Part shown: positions 21,101 to 33,100 of the stretch, one piece after another
Layout: each line of letters starts with the position of its first letter
Position numbering within the stretch: position 1 is the stretch's first letter
From: Patiria miniata
Taxonomy: Eukaryota; Echinodermata; Asteroidea; Valvatida; Asterinidae
NCBI RefSeq assembly: GCF_015706575.1
Contig: NW_024037056.1
Location: forward strand, 11,111,176-11,175,175
Direction: 5' to 3'
Length of the DNA: 64,000 bases
Program-made: the position numbers and the translations under genes
The notes under the pieces: generated by a model
Seen by the model: only the letters and a program-made list of their open reading frames with translations
Told to the model about the DNA's origin: nothing
The model's database searches: none

Positions 21101-24100
21101 TTGACTCGGATTCCGATGTCGTATGATATTTGGACCCCTATGAAATCTGGTTTCTTTTACATGGATTCTAAACCTCACACGTGACCTGTTGCTGTCCTAT
21201 TGTCTTCACTTAGGCATCCGCAATACAAGGAGTCCGTATTTCATAGTTCAATTTTTACACAACACCGGGTTGAACCTTGCCTGGTACTTTTCAGGGTCAA
21301 AATGACACTTTCCTTGGTCAACTTTTGCCAAGGTGTCCGAGTCCAAATGATCCCGGAAATTGATCCAAAGAAGCGTCATTTTTACCCAAAAATTACAATC
21401 TAAAGAACATGGTCAGACGTGACCCAGAAACCAGACTCTGTTTCGCCTGCTGATCCTTTCAGAGTCAAAAGGACACTTTTCTGAGTCAAAATGACACTTT
21501 TGCCAAGTTGTCCAAGTCAAAATGATCCGGAAAATGATTATACAAAGAAGTCTGACATTTTATCCGGAATACAAAATACACTCATATAAAAAAAAACCTT
21601 GTCAAATTTGACCCGGAAACCGGGTTCTATTCGGCCTGATATACGTTTCAAGGTCAAAATGTCTCTTTACTGCGTGAAAACGATTTTTCCAAGTTTTCCG
21701 AGTCAAGTTGACACGGCAAAATGGTCCAGGAGAAAGTATCAGGACAAATAGAACCGGATTCCGGGTCAGTTTTACCTTCTTTTTTTTTAGAGTGTAAGGT
21801 TAAAAGACTTTTGGTCACCAATTTATACTTATTTTCTCATCCAAGAATACTACAACACTTGTTGATCGAAGAAATGTGAATAATTTACAAAACAAATATC
21901 ATTAGCGTTCTTGTGTGAAAAGGCCGTTCTCCTATCACAAACACCTGAAAAGGCAACGCATCAAAATTTCATGCAGGGACCAGAACGGCCTTCTCAAAAA
22001 TTCATGGGTGTTTTTTCAGGTCGATGCGGAAGGCTGAATGGAAGTTTTGGAACCACTAATAACCTCTTTCCCGCAGCTGGGGTCTTCAGTTTCAGTCTCG
22101 TTCGTGTAGTAGCTGCATTGGTAGCGTACTGCCCGACGCCGTGGGGACGACGTTGGGGCCAACTTGGGGGGGGGGGGGGGTTGCCTATTCTCTTTCACAC
22201 AAGTTTGCTAAGGAAACGCAAAGCATTGTGGGTATTTTATTGACATATATGGGTCAAACCCTGAAATCACTTCACAATGTTCTTTGAATTAAAAACAGCC
22301 AATTACAATATACAGGGTGAGTAAAAAAAAAGCTAAACCCAAATGTCGGGACTAATGTTTTAGTGAAGTTCTGCATGTAGCTCTTTGAAAATCTAGGATA
22401 TGAAAACCCAAATCATAAACCTTTTTTTTAGTACAAGAATCATTCAAATCACTCATGTACTTTTCAAGTTACGAAATTTTAAACACAACCACCGTTTTAA
22501 AGTTCTGTCCACGGATCACAAAAAAGGTGTGCGTTCTTTCAGCAAAACGAAAACAATACACACACATCCCTATGTGATTTGTTTTCGTTTTTCCTGAAAG
22601 ACCACTTACCTTCTTGTGATCCATGGACAGAACATAAAAACGGTGTGTTTAAATTTCTGTAACTTGAAAAGGACAGGAGTGATTTCAATTATTCTTGTAC
22701 TAAAAGAAAGCCTACGAATTGGGCTTTCGTATCCTAGATTTTGAAAGTGCTACATGCAGAACTTCACAAAAACAATGGTCCCGACATTTGGGACTTTTGG
22801 GTTTCGCTTTTTTTGACTCACCCTGTACACCACGAAAAACCAATATTTTGTATCGGCAAGTTCCCTCGAAAATGCAATGACAAAAGAAACGACTTTCTGT
22901 GTTTTGATGTAACATTTTATCCTCCCGTTGAAAAAGGGTTACTGTTTGAATAAACAAATGGCGCTTAATGACATTTTTCGCTTTCAAAAAGTCGAAAGCA
23001 TGTCAAATTTGTTTTTGGCACTTTCACAGGTGGCGTTTGAATGGGAATTTATTTAGAACGCCCGTGCTAAACAAACTATTAAGTGGATACAGTTGGTGCA
23101 AATAAACGAAATGGACGTCAAATTTGGACTAGCGGTCGGTGGTGGGTTTTTTTCCGACACCGTGCGCGTTAAAACAAACATACCAAAACGGCTTGGGTAG
23201 TTCTCAAATATTTGAACATGGGATAATTATTTATAGGGTTTAAGACAATCGTGCGTTTCAAAGCGGAAAGAGTTAGTTTGTCGTTAGCAAGCCCCAGTGC
23301 AAGCTCAGTTCAGTGAGGGAATGTTGTCTGTAAATAGGAAAAGTTGTTCGGGATTTTTGGTGCAGAACTGGATGAGATATTTGGGAATTTGCGGCAAAAA
23401 TCATGTGCTCTCTTCAAGTTCTGGGAAGAGCGATTATTCCAACAACGCCGACGATAGTACACGTAAGTGTTTGTGACGACCGATTGCGTTGTTATTGTTT
23501 CCCAATTTTCCTCAACCATTTGCAGGAGATCTCCGTTGCTATTTCAAGACATTGTCTGAAAAAAATCGGGAAACAAAATTAACGAAACTATAAATTAAAT
23601 TATTTTAAATGCAGAGCTCTTTAAATCATTGAACGATACACTGAAAAATTGCCTGGATTAATTTTACCCAAGCAAGGGTGAAAACTGCAACAACCCAAAA
23701 TTGGGTTGTGCTTCACCCAATAATTGTTTGGGTTAGAATTTCTGTTAAATTCAACCAAAACTTGTGGTCATACCAGACTAAATTTAATTTGGTCTTATAT
23801 GACCACAAGTTTTGGTTGAATTTAACAGTAACCCAAACAATTGCACTGAAAAATTGCCTGGGTTAATTTTACCCAAGAAAGGGTGAAAACTGGAACTACC
23901 CAAACTTGGGTTGTTCTATAACCAATTGTTTGTGTTAGAATTTATGTTAAATTCAACCAAAAGTTGTAGTCATAGCCTACAAGATCAAATTAAATTTGGT
24001 CCTGTATGACCACAAGTTTTGGTTGAATTTAGCAGAAATTCTAACCCAAACAATTGGTTATAGAACAACCCAAGTTTGGGTAGTTGCAGTTTTCACCCTT

Positions 24101-27100
24101 GCTTGGGTAAAATTAACCCAGACATTTTTTTTTTCAGTGTAAATTCATGGTAAAATAGCTTGAAAAGATTTCCGATATAATAGCGGTGTTTTCGTATTTG
24201 CCGGTAAAGCATTATTTCTCGAAATGCATTGAGACAAGAATGTCCAAACGCATTTATACAAGTTAGGTCTACGTGTTGTACGATATATTGCAATCGATCT
24301 TGAAATACGATCAGTCATCTCAAAATATTATCGAAAATTCCGCTCTGAGTAGTTACGTAAATCTCTCTCTCGATTTGACCGGTAAAAATGACTGTGTTTT
24401 CAACGAGAACCTAGACAGTACAATTCACTCTTAAAAAGTCCCTGGACAGATTGACCTGGAATCCGGGTTTCATTTGACCTAATACTTTTCCGGGCCAAAA
24501 ATGACACTTCTCCTGTAATAATTTCGGTCTAATGATGCGTCAGACTTATGAGGCGTCGGACTTAGGAGAAATACAATTTATTTATTCCGCCTCATAGGTC
24601 CGACGACGCCTAAGTCCGACCCCTCATAGCTCCGACGCGTCATAAGTCCGAAACAGCGTTTGTCCATTGTCGGAATTACGATGCGTCGGACCTATGAGGC
24701 GGAATTTAAGTCCGACGCCTGAATTGAGTCCGAAATGTCGGACTTATGAGGCGTCGAACCTATATGAGGCGTCGGACTTATGATACGTCCCCCTATAGAC
24801 ACAACACCATCTATACCCAGAACTATTTCATTTGCATCTCACGACCGAGACATTACGTTCGGAATTAATTACCGTGTTTTGGGGGGAGTTGCGTGGGGTT
24901 GAAATTTCTCAAACCCCAGTTACCAACTATCGATCTTTTGTTCCGTCTGGGAGACAAGCGTACCCATTAAAAGTTTCTGCACCCCAGGGCATCGAAAAAA
25001 AGTAAATAAAAGTGTAGTTTCAGACAGTTATGCAAACATAACTGAGCTAGGAGGGAACCAATCGTTTAGAAACATTAAAGCCTATGGCGAAGTCTAGACT
25101 ATTTTAGGGGTCTGTAATGTTTATTGATCTGGTTCGGAATATCTCTTTGAAGTTGCCGGTCCGTTGTTATATACATGTACTACCAAACTTTCATAACTGA
25201 CTTTTTACGAGAGTCCGTTTTTGCCAATGACATACATTCTGAATTCGTTATTACGGATCCGTAGTTACGGAATGCGAACTGGCGTAACGGCGGAATGCGA
25301 ATTCGCGTAAAATGGTTTCTTTCCGTAATTAATTTCCGTAATTTGGGTGCCGGTCACCGTCAATACGGATTAGGTATCCGTGCATTACATGCATTATCGC
25401 ATGGGAATGAAACGGCCTTAGTATATCGTGTATAAGCGGTTGTTGTGGTAAATAATCTTTGCAAAATACAGAGTCACAGTGGCAACTTAAATAATGAAAG
25501 ACGACGACATCAAACGATTTTGTCAAAAGTTCACGTCCCTCCAAAACTATTAAGCCTACGGAAAGGTGATTTTTACAATAGGGTTGTGGTATACAGATAA
25601 GATAATCTTTGGCTTATCTACATGATAAAATTGATGGGTTCTGCAAGGCCCATCAAAATGACATAACACACAAACAACGGAGTTTAGATGTCGCTCAGAG
25701 ACGAATAGACTGGATTCGAGCCGCGCTGGTTTAAGATTCTGTAAGAAAGCTTCCAAACTCATGATGGTGTAAGAAAATTGTGACTCGAATGAAGACAAAC
25801 GGGGCATTGAAGTACGTATAGCTTACTGTTCTGTCAATATTGAACACTTGGTGTTTCTGACAATGCGGTCTCTAGATCGATAAAATAAATCGATTGGGAC
25901 GCTTACGGAGTCTGTATATAATGGTTGTGTTCGTACTGTTTAACTGGGGGCAGTGCGGGGGTGCGTGTAAATAAAGTCGGGCCTTGTAAATTATGACAAT
26001 AAATAGTGAAGGACAGTCATTTTTGTTTGGAGCGAAGTTGTTTCGAGTAAATCATCGTACAACGTTGAACTCTTGAAACTAACTTTTTCCACGCCGCTTT
26101 GCCATCGACAGAGCTACTTTTTTTGTCTCAAAGTACATGTAGGCCTAGTAACGAAATATTAATTGAGAGAAAATTATTCTTTAAGAAGGATTTGTGACAT
26201 TTTCTCAGAGACAACTTAACAAGAACCTTCGACAAAATGTATCCAAAACGAGAATCCATGTGTTGAAACGAAAAAGACACAGAGATGAAATACAAATTTG
26301 TGGACAAAACCTGGTAGATTTTGAAAAAAATAGTCAAACCGGCCGCGATTTTTTTTTCACGGTTAGAATTTGTTTTGTCGTTTCAACGACAAATAGGGCC
26401 TAGAACAAAACAGACCAGCGCGTATAGGTACGCCATTTATTATTCTTTCCTTTGAAACAAGGGTCACTAAATTCCCTACTCGAGTTTCGTTAACCAAAAT
26501 TAAAACTTTGAGGTTACGAATTATATGTAGAATGATGAATAGTCTGATGTAAAGGTTCAAGGATTGTTCAAATTGGTATTTAATTTATTTTAGAAGTGTC
26601 GGTTATTATTATTATTTTTCTTCGGGATCGAGTGCACTTGACCGATGATCCCTTTAGCAAGGCTCACGAACGAGTTGTGCGGTCAGAGATCGAGAAAGCA
26701 TGATAAAATATATGACAATTATTCTTCAGTTAAAATGGGCAGTACAAATTTCAATCTTATTAATTCACGTTGATGAGATGGAATTTTGCGTCAGGGTGAT
26801 GTAAATCAATATAAGTTTTGCCCTTCACCGACGTATAAACACTGTATACTCGGTGTGTTACCTCGGCCTCCTAAGTTGGAAAAAAAATCACTCGGTGGGA
26901 CTCGAACCCACGACCTCCTGCTTTCTAATGCAAATGTCTTACCACTCGACCACCGAGCTTGCGGGATCAATTGGCTGGTTTGAATCTCATGTACATGTAG
27001 CAGTGGGTACCACAATTAAACTACTCCTGTAAGATGGAATTTTGCGTCGGGGTGATGTAAATCAATGTTAGCTTTTGCCCTTCAACTTTCATTCGGGAGG

Positions 27101-30100
27101 TAACACACTGAGTATACAGTGTCTATACGTCGGTGAAGGGCAATGATTTAACATCGAGTTAAACGGAATTTGCGAAAATCCAAATTTATGTGCACATGCA
27201 AAAATCGAACTTATTAAATTTCCCTCACTGAAATAAACGAACTGAAGCTGGAAAAAAATGTCATTAACATTAGTTTTTATTCAGGAGATCAAAGCTTGAT
27301 TTACTTTAATTATCATATTGGCCGCAAATCGTCAAACAAGAACTCATTCTAATATTAATTAACTCTCGAATATAAATACAAATGAATATTGGAACTGAGA
27401 ATTCAAAACTTGCAGGCAGTTCGTTCATTATTTTGTCTTTTTTCCCGTCTTTGTTCAGGATAATATAGGCGATGAATCAAAGGTTACCTTTCTTCCACCG
27501 CTACCTGTGCATACGTGAGTACCTAATTAATTGTTGAGTAATTTGCAACACCCCCCCCCTTCCCCCAGTTTTAGTTTTAATTTTTAGTTTACAAATTTTA
27601 ATTGGAACTGGTCGAAATGATTATTTCCGCTCACAAGAGGGCGCTGTTACATTGGCGGGCGCTTACAAATGAAGAAGAGTCGAAGAAAGTTCGAAGACAA
27701 AACTCTTGGTAGGCCTTTTCATTCATTTTCCAGAACTTAAAATATAACAAGACTATAAAGTCATTAAATCCTTGATATACTACAAACTGGAAAGTGTGTC
27801 CTGATGAAAAAAAGCAACTTTTTTTTTTACAAGAATTACATCGCCATTAGTGGTTTTGGTTTTTTGCCATCATCCTGCGGAAATTTAAGAAAATGTCCAG
27901 AAATTGGAAAAAATCTTTCATCTTTCAATTTCATCTTGGGAAAATAACTAACTGGGGGAGAAAAAAAATGGACCTTCGTTTCCTTCAAAAAGACAGTAGA
28001 GAAAGTATTTCATTTACATGGCCTAATGTTGAAAATGTCTTTGTTAGAACTCTATAAAACTTGGCATTCCACCCACAGATTGTACCAGAACCTCTTCCAC
28101 GACCTCTCTGCAAGCTTCCCCTCGACGCTCCTCAGCAAAAAACTCCGCTCCGTCCAGGAGAATGACGCCTACCGCCACACCTACCTCCCCTTCGTCGGGA
28201 CCGCCTCCCTCCACCCGAAAGCCTTCTCCGAGACCGAGATCCGGGAGAAGCCTTACGTCCTGCCGGCTCTCTGCGCTGGTTGCCGGGGCGATGTCCGGGT
28301 CACCGACCTCCGGGGGTTGGAGGTTCTGGAGAAAGATGAGGGAATCGGGTCAGAGGTCGAAAGTCAGGGGATTGTGGGTGGTGACGATGAAGTGAACGAT
28401 TTGGTGAAGGACAGTGCGGTAACTCGGCAACCGCAGAGCGTCTGCTTTGGTTGTGCATTGAGTAGTACACCACAGTAAGTTTTCTCAAATTCAATAACTT
28501 TCTTAAGTTTGTGTTGTTTCTTAAAGGGAATATACAACATTTTGCAAACATCAAAAAACAAAACTACCAAATTATTATGAAATACCTTACTGGACTGTTT
28601 AGTATGAATGACAGTCTAAAGCATCCTGTAAAATCGTGGCACCTGGTGTGCTGTCATTTTCAAGAAAAGTGGTATTTTTGTCTCAATTTCCAAGGCTGGT
28701 GGGCCGACCAGTGTTGGAAAAAACTTTTTTTTCTTCAAACACTGCCCCCAATTTACCATATTTTGTTAGACTGCATTTTGTGTGTTAGACTGCATTGTGT
28801 TAAAGTTAACTTTAATTTGTAGTCAACATATTTATTCAACTAGTGCTTTTATTTTTATGTTTTGAACTTCTACTTTTCACCAGACAACCTTGAGTTGAAT
28901 ATGTGTCCTCATCATTCATATGTCCAGTTCATCTTTGTCTTTTTGACATGTCATTTTCAGATCTGACAGCATTTGTTAGAATTAAATGATAAAAAATTAA
29001 TATAGTACTGACTTAAGCGGTAATTATCCCAAGTTGTGAAAGAAACTTCTGAAATAAATAAGAAACAGAAAGTTTATCAAAAAAATACAATATATTTATT
29101 ATTATGAATAATATTAATTGTTCAATTGGTAATTATTTGTCCTTCAGCTATCACCATAGTAAGCCTAGGAGGATTGGGGGCGGTTTTACATTCTTCAGCA
29201 GAGAACCTGCGAGATATGTGTATGTTCCTAAGGCGGATACAGTTGCCAAGGAAACAAGAAAACCAGATTCATCGCTGTTGTATTCATGTAAGTTTTGCTC
29301 TACATAATTATGGAGTCATCTCATGAATATTAAATTATTCAAATGAGCATGATTCAGACCAGTCACAGAAGTTTACATTTGAATACAGTAGAGAAATTTA
29401 TATCTTTCATAAAATTTCTCTGCGAAAACTCTCTTTTGAATTAGTGAAGACACACATTTGGCAATACATAAAATTGATGACAACTTTTTCCATTAATGCA
29501 AGTGGGTTTTCTGCCTAATTCGGTAGTTTTTCTAGCTGAAATATTTTTATTGTGGTTGAGTTATTATAATGAATTTCTGGTACTGAAACCAAGGATTCCT
29601 CAAAAGTGCCCTAGGCACCGTAACTCACAAGCCTGAAGAAACCTGTAGAGAGAAGACAATGAGAAGAAATGACAGTTTTAGAGGTGGGAGGAAAACCCCA
29701 GAAGAATATTCTGAGGAAAACCCACGGAATCAGGTAGGCACTGAAAACCCAATCCACATATTGGCACAGGCGGGATTCGAACCTGGGCCACAGCGGTGGA
29801 AGGCAAGAAAAACGTCCCCTATGTTTATCCCAAGTCACGTCACAAATTTGTTTTATTAGCTTGGAATCTGACTTAAGAATTAATAACATTTGATTGACTT
29901 GAACACAAATCCTGGATAAACTCTAGAACTTTGCAATTTCAAATGGAAATTTAATGTCTTTGTCCAACAGCTGAAGACCCGACCCTGAACGATGACCTGC
30001 GAATGTCGGTGGAGAAGCTTCCTGAGCCGGAGGGGCCGGTGTACGAGATGACGGTGCCACGGCAGAAACCAACCAAAGTACCCGAATGGATCCTGGATAT

Positions 30101-33100
30101 GGTGCATCACCATGGCGACGGGAACCACAAAGCCAAGCATTATCAAAGTAACGTTGGAATGACATCATTGACTAAAGTCGGGATACAGACATTAATATAT
30201 TTTAATTATATTTTTATTTCAATCCACTCTTTATATGGAACCTGTAGAAGATATTTTCAGTGAATTCCATTAAAAAAATAAATCAAAATTTCTTTTCTGA
30301 ACTATTTATTTTTTGAATTATTAAGTGTGTCTCAGTAATGATTTCTCTAATATTAACATTTGGATCAGAATAAACGTGTCATGTTAATTATGTCATATGT
30401 CCTTGTGAAGAATAACAATGTGTTGTCATTATTTGTTTTCCCTTCGCAGATCACTGTTATGCCTGTTTACAAAGTAAGTCATGACTTGTGATTGTCTTGT
30501 GATTGGCTTGCGACTTATGATTGACTTGTGATCAACTTGTGATTGAATTGTGATTGACATGAGACTGACTGATAATTGACTTGTGATTGACTTGTGGTTG
30601 ACTTTCAGTTGGCTTGTGATTGACTTGTGAATTGCGATTGGCTTGTATTGGACTTGTGATTAGCTTATGATTGGCATGTGATGGACTTGTGATGGACTTG
30701 TGATAGACTTGTGATTGACTTGCGATTGACTTGTGATGGACTTGTGATGGACTTGTGTTAGACTTGTGACTGACTTGTGATTGACTTGAGATCGACTTGT
30801 GACTGACCTGTGATTGACTTGTGACTGACTTGCGATTGACTTGTAATTGGCTTGTGATTGACTTGAGATCGACTAGTGATTGACTTGTGATTGACTTGAG
30901 ATCAACTTGTGATTGACATGTGATTGACTTGTGATAGACTTGTGATTGGCTTGTGATTGACTTATGATTTACTTGTGATGGACTTGTGATTGGCTTGTGA
31001 TTGACTTGTAATTGACTTGTGATTGACTTGTGACTGACTTGTGACTGACCTGTGATTGACTTGTGATTGACGTGTGACTGACTTGCGATTGACTTGTAAT
31101 TGGCTTGTGATTGACTTGAGATCGACTAGTGATTGACTTGTGATTGACTTGAGATCAACTTGTGATTGACATGTGATTGACTTGTGATAGACTTGTGATT
31201 GACTTGTGACTGACTTGTGATTGATTCATGACTGACTTGTGATTGACTTGTGATTGCTTGTGATTGACTTGTGATCTCTTTTTTTGCCCTAACAGTCTTG
31301 CGCCAGCTCTTGCCAGATTACAACCCCAAGGATTTCTCTGACCGTTCCTCATCTGGAATAGGAACATCCATCATGTCCGAAGGTGAGAATAGGAATTATT
31401 CAAATATATTCTTCACAGCTCATGAATATTCATACCACAAACTCCCTTCATTGGCTAGCAACCAAGGCCACATCGAATTTTCCGTGAAGATTAAAGTGAC
31501 CTAATACCATGGGATTATCTACTGAGATTTTCCGAAGAACGAGATTTAGTCCTAATCCCTGAAAGAAGTTGGATTCATACAAAAAGAAAAAGCAAAGAAG
31601 ATTCAGAAAATAGGGACACGAACAAAACAAGACAAGAATGGAAATAGTGTACGTATAGTACGTTGTACCAATGCATTGGCAGGGGGTGAGATTTACTTAA
31701 CAACTCTTGAATAACTGTAGTAGAAAGATTTAAAAAATAATTCAAACCCTTTGTTTGAAACATAAGTGTTTGGTGAACAAAACCAACAATACTGGGTGAT
31801 AATTTTTTACAAAAAGAACAAGTTATTGAAGAAAAGGTATCGATTTGACACAAACATTGAACAAGATTGGAGGTTTTGAGGCCTTCGTTGGTTTGAAACT
31901 CTCTTTGGAAATTTTACAGCAGAAATTATTGGACATGTAAATTTCCGAGCCAAAAAAACCCCTCAAAACAAGCTTGGAATTGCTGACAGAAGAGCAGAAA
32001 CTATGATTAAGTGAACTGAATTTGAAAAAATATTTGACCGTGAGGCTTGCGTTTTATGATTGTATTTTTCAGCGGCAAGGTTAGAAGAAGAAGCACGTCT
32101 GGAGGAAGAGGCTCGACTGAGGATGGAGGCAAGAGCCAGGGAGAAACGACGTCTTGAAGAAGAAAGATTAAGAAGGGAGGAATATGAGAAAGAAAGACGA
32201 AAACATCTCTACAAAGGTGAGATAAAGAGTGATGAAAAGTTTTAAATCAACTGAGAATTTACCATAAGTTTGTACTTAAGTATCAGATTTTTCATAAGAT
32301 GGAATTTGCATCGGGCTGATGTAAATCAATTTTTGGTTTTGCCCTCACCGACGTTTAAACACTGTATACTCTGTGTGTTACCTCCAGAGTGAAAGTTGGA
32401 AAAAAAGTCACTCGGGTGGGACTCGAACCCACGACCTCCTGCCTTCTAGTGTAAACATACCACTCGACCACCGAGCTTGTGGGATCGGTTGGCTGGTTGG
32501 AATCTGATGAACATGTATCACCGAGTGATTTTTTCCAACTTTCACTCGGGAGGTAACACACTGAGTGTACAGTGTTTATACGTCGGTGAAGGGCAAAACC
32601 TAATATTGATTTATCAGAAGTGCAATTAATCAGATTTGTCAATTTTGTTACGTCCACAGCGCCCAAAGCCTTTCAACCCAAGAAGTCCGAGTCCAAGACA
32701 ACGGATGCCCAGGACCCGTTCAGCAAGGACCGTTCCCTGGACGTCCCCAAGAACGAAGGCTTCAAAGTCCACAAATCCACCAAGCCAACGACCAAAACCA
32801 TCGAGACCAAACGGGAGGAGAAAACCTGGAAGGAACCGGACAAGTTTGAGTTAAAGAAACCTGCGCCGAAGAAGACGTCGACGGAATGGAAAGCGCCGGA
32901 GAGGAATGAGCGGCTCCGCCCGGCGACGCCTCCCCCGCCTCCCCCGCCCCCGGTTGCTAAGAAACCGACCGTCCCGATTCAACCCAAGAAACGGGAACCC
33001 GCAGAGCCCATTCCGTCACTGAGGGAACCGGTCGAAGCGCCCCCGAAGAAGAAACTTGAAAAGACGAAGTTTGTGAAAACGCCAGTCAAGAAAGTCGAGA

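Larger units (their letters stand above)
27460..31382 (+). other. N-terminal block with three CxxC knuckles (exons 2-7 of the second gene)
   Basis: Exon 2 plus exon 3 read SRLPFFHRYLCIQLYKTWHS, followed by a compact, non-repetitive domain. CAGC (254-257) and CFGC (311-314) lie in exon 3 and HCYAC (428-432) in exon 6, a 24-nt microexon encoding NHCYACLQ. The spacing could allow zinc binding, but no known ribbon fold is recognised. Exon 7 continues ILRQLLPDYNPKDFSDRSSS. The acceptor of exon 3 is taken at TTTGTTAG/AA because the later CCACAG would break frame with exon 2. Confidence 0.65.

Noticed and set aside
26890-26958. Genuine host tRNA gene
   Set aside because: Promoter boxes and stems are present, but the anticodon loop is irregular and the same sequence sits inside a repeated foldback element with a second, mutated copy.
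28162-28395. Alternative frame of exon 3 (Ser/Pro/Arg-rich)
   Set aside because: It ends in a stop before the donor; the other frame runs through the donor and keeps phase with exons on both sides.
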